Assembly (NCBI GenBank): GCA_027437055.1
Contig: DAIAOV010000016.1
Coordinates: 1 to 41,000, forward strand
Source of the DNA: Legionella sp.
GTDB lineage: Bacteria > Pseudomonadota > Gammaproteobacteria > Legionellales > Legionellaceae
DNA: 41,000 nt
Direction: 5' to 3'
Shown here: one piece after another, positions 25,759-35,242 of the stretch
Numbering within the stretch: position 1 is the stretch's first letter
Layout: each line of letters opens with the position of its first letter
The notes under the pieces: model-generated
The model's input: the letters and a program-made list of their open reading frames with translations, nothing else
Told to the model about the DNA's origin: nothing
The model's database searches: none
Position numbers and translations under genes: made by a program

Positions 25759-27810
25759 TCAGTAATTATCAATATCAGGATCTTTTATTAATAAAATAAT
25801 GGGATCCGTAGGGTATAGCATTGTATTTACCATATTTTTAGGAACCTCTATACGTCTTAGAGTAAATTTATTTAAAGCAGGCATTAAATAAGTTAGTGGG
25901 TTGGTTAATTGTGATGCATTCTCTATTTGATTATTTCTTTTTCTATTGCTACGTATATTTTGATGGATAGTACCAATCCATAAAGGCCTATTTAATTCTA
26001 TAATATTATAATTTGATTCCCATATATCAAGCTCTAGAATCATATGGGATAGTGGATCCTGAAAAGTCATAATTAATTCAGGAGATTTATTTTCATATAA
26101 TTGCGCCAACAAAGGGAACTTAATTTCGTCTGACTTGGTGTTCATTTTCATGAGTAATTTAGTAAAGAATGATTCACTATGTGTCTTCCAGCCATGTGCT
26201 TCCAAGCTGTTTTGTAATAAGTCAAGATCACCAACGTATTGAATATTTAAGATGCTAATTCGATTTCCAATACGATTGAGATGATATATAGGTAAAATTG
26301 GTTTTTGTTGATCCCACCATACAGCCTTTTTTAAAGTATATACTTTACAAGAAGGGGTATGATTATAGGACAATGTCTTAAAATTAATGTAGGTAGATAA
26401 AGTCATAGAAAATATTAGACCAGCTAACAACGATATCAAAATAGTTGTAGGCTGAGTTATTTTTAAGTAACTAAAATTTGATTTCCTATAGATTAGATAA
26501 TGTATTAAACAAATACTAACACCAGCAAAATAAGCGGCCAGCGTATCAGTAAACCAAACGTCTCCTAAATAGATAGCACCAAGTCCGCTTAATCCTAAGA
26601 CGATCAATATAAAAGATCTAACTCCTCTGGTAAGTAAAGTGTAGGGGTTATTCATATAGAATAAAATAAATCCATAGATAGCAGTGGCAACTTCAATATT
26701 AGTTGCTAGAAAAGAGGAGCCTGATGGAATAACTTGAATGCCTTGTGGTCTAGGACTATTGATTAGATGAGCTAATATCCAGGCAAGACAACTACTTGAA
26801 ACGAGTATACTAGTCAAATAAATTATTACTTTAATATTCTTGTGATATAGAAACCAAACACAGCAAAGTATATAAAAGCAGGCAATAGTTATAGTGCTCG
26901 TTAGTTGAGTACAAACAATAAAGAATGCTTTTAATAAAGGCGCGTGAAAACTTTGTGTAATTAGATGAATAGGGTAATTAACAAAGCTTAACCATTGTAT
27001 TTTGATACTGAGTATAGCGAGGAGTATAAAGGAAAATAGACACAATAGATTTATCATAAAGAGTGCTGCAGTTGGGTAATGATTTTGCTCTTCATCTGGA
27101 GTAACGGTATAGTAGATGCTTGATAATCTAGAACTACTTTTGAGCTTTAACCAAAAATGATGCAAATAATTTTTAAAAAAGGAATTTATTTTATTAAATA
27201 TCCATTTTAGTAGCAGACTGATTAACCAAATACCCGCGAGCACAATTAATATGATAATAAATAAACGAGTAGCACTTTCAGCTGAAAGACTGTGGCTGGC
27301 TGCGCCAATTAAAACACCAGGCATAACATACAGAAGTGACCAGCCAAATGCAGACAAAACATTAGCAATTAAAAAACGCCATTGTTTCATATGTAATATT
27401 CCTGCTATTACTGGAATAAGCGATCTTAATGGGCCAATAAAGCGGCCGACCAATACACTTTTTCCGCCATGGCGAGCAAAGAAATCCTTACCATATTTTA
27501 ACCAGTGGGGATACTTGTTAAATGGCCAGATCTCAACTAATCTCTCACTATAAAAAAAACCTAAAGCATAGCTAAGACTATCCCCACAAACTGCGCCTAA
27601 GGTTGCCGCTAAGAGGGTTAAGTCGATGCGCATTATTCCCGAACCAGCTAATATACCAATAGCTGTCATCGTTACTGAACCAGGAATGATGCTGCCTATT
27701 ATGGCTAAAGACTCAGCTAAAGAAATAATGAATGTGATAAATAGAGACCATCTAGGGTTTGCTTGCAGCCAATCAGTGAGCGGTTGAATATAATCTGCGA
27801 ACAAATTCAT
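25759..27810 (-). CDS. lssY: LssY: DedA domain fused to a degenerate PAP2 domain and an LssY C-terminal domain
   Basis: 683 residues, inner membrane. Residues 1-200 are a DedA/SNARE-associated domain (ESLAIIGSIIPG, GRFIGPLRSLIPVIAG), the family of lipid scramblases and flippases. Residues about 250-445 have the six-helix PAP2 layout, but the phosphatase signature is damaged. Arg354-Pro355 remains, yet the Lys expected at 347 is Ala, PSGH reads PSGS (362-365), and the SR...H motif reads GA...V (411-412, 418). The lipid phosphatase is therefore probably inactive. Residues about 485-660 form the LssY_C domain. In L. pneumophila lssY belongs to a type I secretion locus. Here it follows lipB by 9 bases. 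Confidence 0.85.
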   Translation of the reverse strand: MNLFADYIQPLTDWLQANPRWSLFITFIISLAESLAIIGSIIPGSVTMTAIGILAGSGIMRIDLTLLAATLGAVCGDSLSYALGFFYSERLVEIWPFNKYPHWLKYGKDFFARHGGKSVLVGRFIGPLRSLIPVIAGILHMKQWRFLIANVLSAFGWSLLYVMPGVLIGAASHSLSAESATRLFIIILIVLAGIWLISLLLKWIFNKINSFFKNYLHHFWLKLKSSSRLSSIYYTVTPDEEQNHYPTAALFMINLLCLFSFILLAILSIKIQWLSFVNYPIHLITQSFHAPLLKAFFIVCTQLTSTITIACFYILCCVWFLYHKNIKVIIYLTSILVSSSCLAWILAHLINSPRPQGIQVIPSGSSFLATNIEVATAIYGFILFYMNNPYTLLTRGVRSFILIVLGLSGLGAIYLGDVWFTDTLAAYFAGVSICLIHYLIYRKSNFSYLKITQPTTILISLLAGLIFSMTLSTYINFKTLSYNHTPSCKVYTLKKAVWWDQQKPILPIYHLNRIGNRISILNIQYVGDLDLLQNSLEAHGWKTHSESFFTKLLMKMNTKSDEIKFPLLAQLYENKSPELIMTFQDPLSHMILELDIWESNYNIIELNRPLWIGTIHQNIRSNRKRNNQIENASQLTNPLTYLMPALNKFTLRRIEVPKNMVNTMLYPTDPIILLIKDPDIDNY

Positions 27811-27819
27811 AGTTTCTCG

Positions 27820-28419
27820 TTATTTAAATTGATTCAGGAAAACTCGCTCAAAATGCTGGCTTACTTCTTCTAAGCTAATGGAGGGAAGAAAATGTCTCAT
27901 TTGAGTCATCTCCATTTTAGCAAAGCCGCAGGGATTAATGCCTAAAAAAGGAGCTAAATCCATGTCAACATTTAAGGCTATTCCATGATAAGTACAACCA
28001 TTTTTAACTCTAAGTCCGATAGACGCTATTTTCTTTTCTTGTACATAAACTCCTGGTGCCCCACTGCGAATACTGGCTTTTATTTCATATTGAGCCAAAA
28101 CAGAAATGAGAACTTTTTCCAATTGGCATACTAAAGTTCTTATACCCAAATTTCTACGACGTATATCCATTAATACATAAGCGACTAATTGTCCTGGGCC
28201 ATGATAAGTTATTTGACCGCCGCGATCAGACTGGACGATTTTAATATTATTGAGATTAAGGATATGTTCTACTTTTCCCGCTTGGCCTTGAGTATACACT
28301 GAATGGTGCTGCAATAGCCAAAGCTCGTCTGGAGTGTCAATATGTCTCTGTATGGTAAATTCTTTCATCTTTAACCATACATCATTGTAGTCTTGAGTCC
28401 CTAAATAATGAATATTCAT
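27820..28419 (-). CDS. lipB: Octanoyl-[acyl-carrier-protein]:protein N-octanoyltransferase LipB
   Basis: 199 residues, cytosolic. The signature [16 protein letters not shown] is at 66-81; the catalytic Lys130 ([11 protein letters not shown]) and Cys164 ([15 protein letters not shown]) are present. LipB moves octanoyl groups from ACP to lipoyl domains; one client is AceF, whose two lipoyl domains are encoded at the right end of this window. Its start shares one base with the ybeD stop codon (TAATG). lipA, often the partner, is not in the window. Confidence 0.96.
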   Translation of the reverse strand: MNIHYLGTQDYNDVWLKMKEFTIQRHIDTPDELWLLQHHSVYTQGQAGKVEHILNLNNIKIVQSDRGGQITYHGPGQLVAYVLMDIRRRNLGIRTLVCQLEKVLISVLAQYEIKASIRSGAPGVYVQEKKIASIGLRVKNGCTYHGIALNVDMDLAPFLGINPCGFAKMEMTQMRHFLPSISLEEVSQHFERVFLNQFK

Positions 28420-28682
28420 TACAAAACCATTTTAATATCTGGATGTTTTACCAGCGCTTGATAATAGGCATCTAACATTTCCTGACTTTCTGCATATACG
28501 GTAGTGGTAATAGCAAGAAAACTACTTTTTTGACTCAGTTTATGAGTCATATCTGTTTCCTGAAAGTTAGGGAAGTGTTGAATAGTAATTTCTTTTATTT
28601 CATAAATAAAAGATTCAGAATTAGTACCGATTATTTTTACCGGAAAATAACATGGAAATTCGATAAGTGTAGTTCTAGCCAT
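28419..28682 (-). CDS. ybeD: YbeD family (DUF493) protein
   Basis: 87 residues. The sequence follows the YbeD/DUF493 pattern: [14 protein letters not shown] at the N-terminus, [27 protein letters not shown] at the end, an ACT-like alpha/beta fold. In E. coli ybeD also lies between dacA and lipB. The order here, D,D-carboxypeptidase - dat - ybeD - lipB, keeps that linkage with a D-amino acid transaminase inserted. It overlaps lipB by one base and follows dat by three bases. A regulatory role in lipoate metabolism is suggested only by position. Confidence 0.88.
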   Translation of the reverse strand: MARTTLIEFPCYFPVKIIGTNSESFIYEIKEITIQHFPNFQETDMTHKLSQKSSFLAITTTVYAESQEMLDAYYQALVKHPDIKMVL

Positions 28683-28685
28683 AAT

Positions 28686-29522
28686 TTAACGTAATAGTTG
28701 AGAATATGAGTTATTAATAGCTCTCCAATACTGTCCAATTTTGCCTTCATTAATAAAACAATCATTAATCATAGTAACAGGCATTATTTCCTTGGTAGTA
28801 CTAGTGATCCATACTTCTTGTGCTTTAAAAAGTTCTTCTATAGTTATTTCTTCTTCGCTAAACGCCCAATTTAAATCTGATATTAATTCAATTGCTATTT
28901 GTCGAGTAATTCCAGGTAAACACGCGTTATTTAACGGAGGGGTCTTAATTTTCCCTTCTTCAGTTACTATGAATACATTAGCAGTACTACCCTCAGTTAT
29001 GATTCCATTACGAGCTAAAATAGATGTTTGAAACCCAGAGCAAACGGCCTCATCATTTAATAAAATATTAGCAATTAATGATGTTGTTTTAATATCGCAT
29101 CTTTCCCAACGAATGTCCTCAACAAGCTTGGCTTTTATTCCTTTTTCTTTGTCAGTTTCCGACGGAAAATGATTATGAATGGTGAATGCAATAACTGATG
29201 GGGCGATGGTTTCAGGAATGTCATGCTTTCGATACCCCTGATTTCCGCGAGTTACATGAATGTAAATTTGCAAGTCGCCGCCATTATTTTCCATTATGAG
29301 TCGTTGAATTAATTCATGCCAATCATAGTAAGGAATATGAATTTTGGTTTTTTCCAAATTGGAATAGAGTCGTTTTAGATGTCTTTTAACAAAAAAAGGC
29401 TGCCCATTATAGACAGGCAGCACCTCGTAAACGGCGTCTCCAAATAAAAAACCGCGGTCAAAGATAGATATTTTTGCATCAGCAGCATCTAAATATTCGC
29501 CATTTACGAATGCAATACTCAT
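28686..29522 (-). CDS. dat: D-amino acid (D-alanine) aminotransferase
   Basis: 278 residues, fold type IV PLP enzyme. The PLP lysine is Lys145 in RCDIKTTSLIANILLNDEAV, the D-amino acid transaminase form of the motif. The start IAFVNGEYLDAADAKISIFDRGFLFGDAVYE and the STANVFIV and LPGITRQ loops also fit. It interconverts D-alanine and 2-oxo acids to give D-glutamate, feeding peptidoglycan synthesis. This suits its place 13 bases after a D,D-carboxypeptidase gene, whose product releases D-alanine. An aminodeoxychorismate lyase is the main alternative in this fold, but the lysine context favours Dat. Confidence 0.9.
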   Translation of the reverse strand: MSIAFVNGEYLDAADAKISIFDRGFLFGDAVYEVLPVYNGQPFFVKRHLKRLYSNLEKTKIHIPYYDWHELIQRLIMENNGGDLQIYIHVTRGNQGYRKHDIPETIAPSVIAFTIHNHFPSETDKEKGIKAKLVEDIRWERCDIKTTSLIANILLNDEAVCSGFQTSILARNGIITEGSTANVFIVTEEGKIKTPPLNNACLPGITRQIAIELISDLNWAFSEEEITIEELFKAQEVWITSTTKEIMPVTMINDCFINEGKIGQYWRAINNSYSQLLR

Positions 29523-29535
29523 TCCTAACTAATTC

Positions 29536-30762
29536 CTACGAGCCAAACCAGTTTTTAAATGTTAAGCGAATAGAGTCTTTAGTTCTAGTGAAAAATCCAC
29601 CCGAATCAACAGATTGCAGAGCATATAAAGGACGAGTAGCAACTATATTATTATCAAATTTTACTACTAATTCACCTATTTTATCGCCTTTATTAATAGG
29701 AGCTTCTAGATAAGAAGGGACATTAGTTGATATATTGAGCCTTTGATATTGGCCTGCCGGAATAGTAATGAATTGATCATCAGTTAAGCCAACAGTTACT
29801 TTATCAATAGCCCCTTTATAAAGTTGCATTTCAGCAATAGATTGTCCTGATTTGTATAATTGGTGTGTTTCAAAGAATCTAAAACCATAATTTAGTAATT
29901 TTTCGCTATCATCTGCACGAGTAGAATCATTGGGCTCTCCTAACACTACAGCTAATAGACGCATATTGCCGCGTTTTGCAGAGGAAACAAGGCAGAAACC
30001 TGCTTCTGCTGTATGTCCTGTTTTCAGGCCATCAACTTGGCTATCTCTCCATAATAAACGATTTCTATTAGGTTGGCGTATTCCATTATAAGTGAACCAT
30101 TTTTGCTTATACCAGCCATAGTACTGAGGAAAATCAGTAATTAACGCTCTACCTAAAATGGCAAGATCTTTCGCTGTTGTATACAAATTAGGATCTGGTA
30201 AGCCTGTACTATCGGTGAAGTGGCTGTTTTTCATCCCTAAATTTTGAGCTTGTTGATTCATTAGGTCAGCAAAAGAATTTTCAGTGCCACCAACATGTTC
30301 TGCCATGGCAACACAAGCATCATTTCCTGAATCGACTATAATACCTTTTAGTAAATCTTCCACTAAAACTTGCTGACCCTCTTTAATAAACATTCGAGAA
30401 CCACCAATTTTCCAAGCATCGCGACTTACTCTTACGCTATCGTCTATGTGTATTTGACCTTGGTGAAGTGCATTGGATACTACGTACAAAGTCATCATTT
30501 TAGTTAAACTGGCGGGAGGCAAGCGTTCTTCACTATTTTTTTCTGCAATAATCTTACCACTATTTACATCAATAAGAATATACGCTTTTGCGTTAAGAGC
30601 TGGTGCAGATGGAGTTACTAAAGGTTTGCTATTAACAGAAGGGGTAGGTCTTTGCAAATCATTAGCATTAGGTAATGAATCTTCAGCTGTAGAATTGGTA
30701 GATTGCACAAAAAGTGTAATAAAAAACAATGTTGTTAATAAAAAAGACGTCGCTCTGCTCAT
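29536..30762 (-). CDS. D-alanyl-D-alanine carboxypeptidase (PBP5/6 family)
   Basis: 408 residues from the ATG at 30762, which begins a signal peptide (MSRATSFLLTTLFFITLFVQS); the frame is open 16 codons upstream, but those residues do not suit a signal peptide. The penicillin-binding motifs are SLTK (Ser85, Lys88), SGN in VDSGNDACVAMAEH, and KTG in VDGLKTGHTAEAG. A C-terminal beta domain and an amphipathic anchor helix (RTKDSIRLTFKNWF) complete the PBP5/6 form (DacA or DacC). It removes the terminal D-Ala from pentapeptides on the outer face of the inner membrane. A Pro/Ser-rich linker follows the signal peptide. Divergent from rlpA. Confidence 0.93.
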   Translation of the reverse strand: MSRATSFLLTTLFFITLFVQSTNSTAEDSLPNANDLQRPTPSVNSKPLVTPSAPALNAKAYILIDVNSGKIIAEKNSEERLPPASLTKMMTLYVVSNALHQGQIHIDDSVRVSRDAWKIGGSRMFIKEGQQVLVEDLLKGIIVDSGNDACVAMAEHVGGTENSFADLMNQQAQNLGMKNSHFTDSTGLPDPNLYTTAKDLAILGRALITDFPQYYGWYKQKWFTYNGIRQPNRNRLLWRDSQVDGLKTGHTAEAGFCLVSSAKRGNMRLLAVVLGEPNDSTRADDSEKLLNYGFRFFETHQLYKSGQSIAEMQLYKGAIDKVTVGLTDDQFITIPAGQYQRLNISTNVPSYLEAPINKGDKIGELVVKFDNNIVATRPLYALQSVDSGGFFTRTKDSIRLTFKNWFGS

Positions 30763-30892
30763 GTATTTACCCGAAGTCGTTACAAAATGCCGATATACTA
30801 ACACAACCAATTACTAGCGGCCAAATAGCATAGAAAAAATATTGTTTTTTTTAATTTTCTGGGTGTTTTAAAATTATTTTAGAGATAAAACT

Positions 30893-30921
30893 TCGAAAAA
30901 CATTTTTTTTTCGGGTATAGT
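30893..30921 (+). promoter_or_regulatory. Candidate promoter of rlpA
   Basis: TATAGT (30916-30921) is preceded at 17 bases by TCGAAA (30893-30898), a 4-of-6 -35. It lies in the 191-base divergent gap (30763-30953), which is very A+T-rich. Confidence 0.3.
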
Positions 30922-30953
30922 AACGGACAAATAATAATTATATTTAAGAGCAT

Positions 30954-31784
30954 ATGAGAAAAACATTGATTGCCCTAAGTGTACTTATAGCCGGCTGCCA
31001 GAGTACTGGTACTAATAATCCTTCTAACGAAGCGAACCCAAGTAAAAAATATAATGGCCGCTCCAATAGTGCAATATATAACCGTTATAAAAATAAAGGT
31101 AATCGTTACACCATTCAACAAGATGGTGCCCCAACTAAAATTCATAATGTTAGTTTTAAAGAGCCTGTTCCAACTAAAGAACCATTAAGCAGATATGGTA
31201 ATCCAACCGAATATAAAGTAGATGGCCGTACTTATCAGGTAATGAAAAGCTCCACAGGATATAAAACGAGAGGCGTCGCCTCATGGTATGGAACAAAATT
31301 TCATAAGCAGCGTACATCCAGTGGTGAGCCTTATAATATGTATGTAATGTCCGCAGCACATAAAACGCTACCTTTACCTACTTATGTAAAAGTAAAAAAT
31401 TTGGATAATGGACGTGAGGCCGTAGTAAAAGTTAATGATCGCGGTCCGTTTCATGCAGATAGAGTCATTGATTTATCTTATGCTGCCGCGTTAAAGCTTG
31501 GGGTGTTCCCTAAAGGAACTGCCCGAGTTGAAATTGAGACTTTAGCCGGCCCCTCTGGTCAGGCTCATTATTATCTACAAGCGGGAGCTTTTTCCTCTGA
31601 GGCTTCAGCAAAACGTCTAAAAGATAAATTGGCTCGTATTACTCCATCCCCAGTGTTTATTGAGCACTACAAACAACACTATATAGTTAGAGTAGGTCCA
31701 TTTGCAGCTAAAAAAATGGCTGATGGCTTAAAGTCGCAATTAGCTAGAAACGGAGTAACGGGCTCCTTCTCCGTTTTAATTTAG
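30954..31784 (+). CDS. rlpA: Septal ring lytic transglycosylase / lipoprotein RlpA
   Basis: 276 residues. A lipoprotein signal peptide ends in LIAGC (Cys15). A double-psi beta-barrel (about 100-200) begins GVASWYGTKFHKQRTSSGEPYN and contains VKVNDRGPFHADRVIDLS with the catalytic Asp. A C-terminal SPOR domain (about 205-276, YYLQAGAFSSEASAKRL) binds denuded septal glycan. RlpA cleaves glycan strands lacking stem peptides at division sites in some bacteria. The linker (20-70) is rich in Asn, Lys and Arg. Divergent from the D,D-carboxypeptidase gene, as rlpA and dacA are neighbours in E. coli too. Confidence 0.93.
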   Translation: MRKTLIALSVLIAGCQSTGTNNPSNEANPSKKYNGRSNSAIYNRYKNKGNRYTIQQDGAPTKIHNVSFKEPVPTKEPLSRYGNPTEYKVDGRTYQVMKSSTGYKTRGVASWYGTKFHKQRTSSGEPYNMYVMSAAHKTLPLPTYVKVKNLDNGREAVVKVNDRGPFHADRVIDLSYAAALKLGVFPKGTARVEIETLAGPSGQAHYYLQAGAFSSEASAKRLKDKLARITPSPVFIEHYKQHYIVRVGPFAAKKMADGLKSQLARNGVTGSFSVLI

Positions 31785-31861
31785 TTCTTCCATAGATAAG
31801 AGAGGAAAGAATATTTCTGATCATTTCTTGATGTTGAGCAAACTTAAAAGGAACAATTAAT

Positions 31862-32980
31862 ATGTCAGGAGACCTCCCCTTAAAAGTCTTTTTATGTGGA
31901 GATGTAATGACAGGGAGAGGGATAGATCAAATATTATCTCATCCGGTCGAACCGCAGATTTATGAGTCGTATGTTAAAGATGCAAGAGATTATGTATCTC
32001 TTGCGGAAGAAGTCTGCGGAGATATACCAAGAAAGGTTGATGGGGCATATATTTGGGGGGATGCTTTAAAGGAGTTAGAACGACGGGCTCCCCAGGTAAA
32101 GTTGATTAATTTAGAAACTAGCATTACAGCAAGTAACACCCCATGCATTCATAAAGGGATACAATATAGAATGCACCCAAAGAATATTGATGTAATAAAG
32201 ACTGCGAAAATAAATGTATGTGTTATAGCTAATAACCATGTCTTAGATTGGGGTTTTGAGGGACTTGCAGAAACGCTTGATACGCTGAATAAAAATAATA
32301 TTTCTTATACTGGTGCCGGAAATGATATTACGGAGGCTACAAGCCCAGTAATACTTACTCCCCCTGAAATATCTGGCCGCGTATTAATATTTTCTATGGG
32401 AGTTAGTTCAAGTGGAATACCAGAAGATTGGGCTGCTACTGCAACTCAACCTGGAGTCTGGTTACTTGAAGATTTAAGTTCTAAGACCATTAATAAAATA
32501 ATAGAAAAGATTGAATCGTATAAACAACCAGATGATTTTTGCATTATTAGTATCCATTGGGGGGCTAACTGGGTTTATCAAATCCCTAATCAACATCAAA
32601 CTTTTGCTCATCAATTAATTGATAGCGGAATGGTGCATTTAATTCATGGACATTCTTCGCATCATCCTATAGGAATTGAGCTGTATAAGAAAGTTCCAAT
32701 TTTTTATGGATGCGGTGATCTCATTAATGATTATGAAGGAATTGCCAATCAAATCGAATTTAAAAGTAATTTATCTTTGATGTATTTTTTATACTTTAAT
32801 AGTAAAAATTTAAGAGTAGAACGATTAGAGTTAGTTCCTTTTGAGATAAAAAAATTTAAACTCAATACCGCTAGTAATAAAGATACAACCTGGCTATTAA
32901 ATACATTACGAAAAAAGTCTGTTGCCTTTAATACTCATTTTGAATTAGAGAACAATATTATACGGGTAGTCTCGAAATAA
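31862..32980 (+). CDS. CapA family (poly-gamma-glutamate synthesis type) metallophosphatase-like protein
   Basis: 372 residues, no signal peptide or anchor seen. The PGA_cap fold is clear: FLCGDVMTGRG at 10-20, INLETSIT near 82-89, ANNHVLDWGFEGLAETLDTL near 120-140, SIHWGANWVYQIPN near 229-242, HGHSSHHP near 258-265 and YGCGDLINDYEG near 280-290. These Asp, Asn and His residues match the metal-binding set of calcineurin-like phosphoesterases. CapA takes part in poly-gamma-glutamate capsule formation in Bacillus, but stand-alone homologues such as this are common and have unknown substrates; no capB or capC is nearby. AAAGGAACA precedes the ATG. Confidence 0.85.
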   Translation: MSGDLPLKVFLCGDVMTGRGIDQILSHPVEPQIYESYVKDARDYVSLAEEVCGDIPRKVDGAYIWGDALKELERRAPQVKLINLETSITASNTPCIHKGIQYRMHPKNIDVIKTAKINVCVIANNHVLDWGFEGLAETLDTLNKNNISYTGAGNDITEATSPVILTPPEISGRVLIFSMGVSSSGIPEDWAATATQPGVWLLEDLSSKTINKIIEKIESYKQPDDFCIISIHWGANWVYQIPNQHQTFAHQLIDSGMVHLIHGHSSHHPIGIELYKKVPIFYGCGDLINDYEGIANQIEFKSNLSLMYFLYFNSKNLRVERLELVPFEIKKFKLNTASNKDTTWLLNTLRKKSVAFNTHFELENNIIRVVSK

Positions 32981-33132
32981 GCCTGAACTTAGTTATTTCC
33001 AAGTCATAATGAAGCTTCACTATTGAATATGGTGGTTATAAATAATCTTGGCATATAAAGTTTCATTATTTTTATAAGTAATTTGCTTTCTTAGATTTTT
33101 ATGAATACGTAAATGAAAATTAATTTGGGATG

Positions 33133-33161
33133 TTGTTAAAAATACAAAGTTATTCTATAAA
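33133..33161 (+). promoter_or_regulatory. Candidate promoter of the Kef-type antiporter gene
   Basis: TTGTTA (33133-33138) and TATAAA (33156-33161) are 17 bases apart, about 100 bases before the ATG. It lies in a 289-base A+T-rich gap (32981-33269) that otherwise holds only a TGAAGCTTCA palindrome at 33010-33019. Confidence 0.45.
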
Positions 33162-33269
33162 ATCTGGATAACCACTCATTTTATGGAATAATTAATAGCT
33201 AATTATTTAATTAATAGATAAAATCAACAACTATACTCTGAAAACTATAATTAGTGAGGCACTTTAGCA

Positions 33270-34442
33270 ATGCATAATGGCTCTGTATTTTATATAATAT
33301 TCTTAATATTCGCAGGAGCTGCTTTTCTTTCTACACTAGTTTTATATACAAAACAATCTCTACTAGTAGCATACATCCTTTTAGGAGCTATTCTAGGTCC
33401 TTGGGGATTACAGCTAGTGCCTAATATTACTATGGTGCAACAGATTGGGGATATAGGAATAGTCTTTTTGCTGTTTTTATTAGGTTTACACTTACAGCCA
33501 CAAAATTTGATCCATATGCTTAAGGAAGTAACTTGGATTGCTGTTATTAGTTCAGTTTTTTTTGCGGTAATTGCTTATTTTATTGGCAGATGCTTTGGAC
33601 TTACTGTAACAGAATCATGGGTATTGGGAGCATCTATGATGTTTTCTAGTACTATTATAGGATTAAAACTGCTGCCTACGACTATATTGCATCATCAGCA
33701 TACGGGCGAGGTGATGATTAGTGTTTTGTTAATGCAAGACGTCATCGCGATAATTATCCTTATTTTGATTAATGGTGCAAAAGAAGGTGGTGCCTTATCT
33801 TTCAATGATTTACTCTTGGTCGGTATTGCATTACCAGCATTATGCTTATTTGCCTTTGTATTTGAGCGCTATATCTTAATAAAACTATTAGCTCGATTTG
33901 ATAGAACACAAGAATATGTTTTTTTACTTTCTATAGGGTGGTGTTTGGGACTATCGGTTCTGGCTCAGAAATTGGGGCTTTCTGAAGATATTGGTGCTTT
34001 TGTTGCTGGAGTTGCTTTAGCATCCAGCCCGATTTCATTGTTTATTGCTGATAGTTTAAAGCCATTAAGAGATTTTTTCTTGGTAATGTTTTTCTTTTCA
34101 ATTGGTGCAACATTTAATTTTGGATATGCAGCGCAAGTTGTTATTCCTGCGGTTATTCTTTCTGCTCTAATTTTAATTACCAAACCATTATTGTTTTATG
34201 TTCTTTTCGCCAGAGCGGGAGAGAAGAAGAACGTGGCAAAAGAAGTGGGTATTCGTTTGGGACAAGGTAGCGAGTTTTCTCTTTTAGTAGCCAGTATAGG
34301 ATTAAGTACTAAATTGATTTCAGATGTAGCTTCAAATTTGATTCAGGCTACAACTATTTTAACGTTCATAGTCTCATCTTATTTTGTGGTTTTAAAATAT
34401 CCAACACCTATAGCGTTTTCTGATAAAATGCGTAAGGATTAA
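33270..34442 (+). CDS. Kef-type (CPA2) cation/proton antiporter
   Basis: 390 residues, about 11-12 membrane segments. The CPA2 pattern is visible in LGAILGPWGLQLVPN (re-entrant start), LFLLGLHLQP, SSTIIGLKLL, LLMQDVIAIIILIL and EDIGAFVAGVALASSP, with the QD pair in the core ion site. It is a Kef/GerN-like exchanger of K+ or Na+ for protons. Unlike KefB/KefC it stops after the membrane domain, with no RCK (TrkA-N) domain, so glutathione gating is not expected. It is followed by ampE after four bases, probably cotranscribed. Confidence 0.88.
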   Translation: MHNGSVFYIIFLIFAGAAFLSTLVLYTKQSLLVAYILLGAILGPWGLQLVPNITMVQQIGDIGIVFLLFLLGLHLQPQNLIHMLKEVTWIAVISSVFFAVIAYFIGRCFGLTVTESWVLGASMMFSSTIIGLKLLPTTILHHQHTGEVMISVLLMQDVIAIIILILINGAKEGGALSFNDLLLVGIALPALCLFAFVFERYILIKLLARFDRTQEYVFLLSIGWCLGLSVLAQKLGLSEDIGAFVAGVALASSPISLFIADSLKPLRDFFLVMFFFSIGATFNFGYAAQVVIPAVILSALILITKPLLFYVLFARAGEKKNVAKEVGIRLGQGSEFSLLVASIGLSTKLISDVASNLIQATTILTFIVSSYFVVLKYPTPIAFSDKMRKD

Positions 34443-34446
34443 CATA

Positions 34447-35202
34447 ATGAAATTATTGGTTATAGTCTTATGTTTACTTAGTGAGCGGTTTCTAGTTCAT
34501 ACCGTATCACATCAGCGTTTTTGTTGGTTTGCTGATTATTGTTTATCGATAAAAAAATTAATTGAAAAAAGTGATTTCTTCACTAATTCCTGGATGTATC
34601 TGGCAGGGGTAGTTGCCCCTATTATTTTTGTTGTCTCACTTATTTATTTTTTATTTAGTGGCATTTTTTTTGGTTTTTTAGGAGTTATTTTTAGTATTAT
34701 TATTTTCTTCTACTGTCTTGGACCACAAAATGCCTTTTATCCCATATCTGAGTCGGACTCAGGATCAACTAATAATACGGAAGTGATTGGTGATTATTTT
34801 GTACAAGTGAATAGCCAATTATTTTCTGTCATATTTTGGTATGTTGTCACTGGTCCCATCGGTGTTTTAACTTATAGATTGATTACCTTATGCCAAACGA
34901 TTAATCCCATCAGCCAGCAAGCAAAACAAATTTCGGACGTTCTCGAATGGATTCCTGCGCGTATTTCAGCGCTCCTTTATCTATTAGTTGGTAATTTCCA
35001 ACGGGGGTTCATTGTCTTTACTAAATTGCTTTTTGTTAAGCCTGAATTGAATCATCAAATATTAAATGACTGTGGGGTGCTCGCAGTACGCTCAAATGAA
35101 GTCGATGAAATACCTCTACCTGTTGCTGAGTGTTTGATAGAACATGCAACCATAGTCCTTATGGTCTTTATTGCCTTATTTACATTGGCATCTTGGATAT
35201 AA
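34447..35202 (+). CDS. ampE: AmpE-like regulatory inner-membrane protein
   Basis: 251 residues. The N-terminus (VIVLCLLSERFLVH) and the pattern of four membrane segments (about 1-12, 46-65, 67-84 and 230-250), with the large cytosolic loop containing ISDVLEWIPARISALLYLLVGNFQRGF, follow AmpE/CobD-CbiB-related proteins. In enterobacteria ampE pairs with ampD and lies just upstream of pdhR-aceE; the same closeness to aceE is kept here, without ampD. AmpE's role in beta-lactamase signalling is only loosely defined. It starts four bases after the antiporter gene ends. Confidence 0.82.
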   Translation: MKLLVIVLCLLSERFLVHTVSHQRFCWFADYCLSIKKLIEKSDFFTNSWMYLAGVVAPIIFVVSLIYFLFSGIFFGFLGVIFSIIIFFYCLGPQNAFYPISESDSGSTNNTEVIGDYFVQVNSQLFSVIFWYVVTGPIGVLTYRLITLCQTINPISQQAKQISDVLEWIPARISALLYLLVGNFQRGFIVFTKLLFVKPELNHQILNDCGVLAVRSNEVDEIPLPVAECLIEHATIVLMVFIALFTLASWI

Positions 35203-35242
35203 CAACTGATGTTCTTTTTTTAATTTATTACGGATTTAAATT

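Noticed and set aside
27251..27553. A 100-codon plus-strand open frame within lssY.
   Set aside because: It is antisense to the conserved DedA domain and shows no recognisable family.
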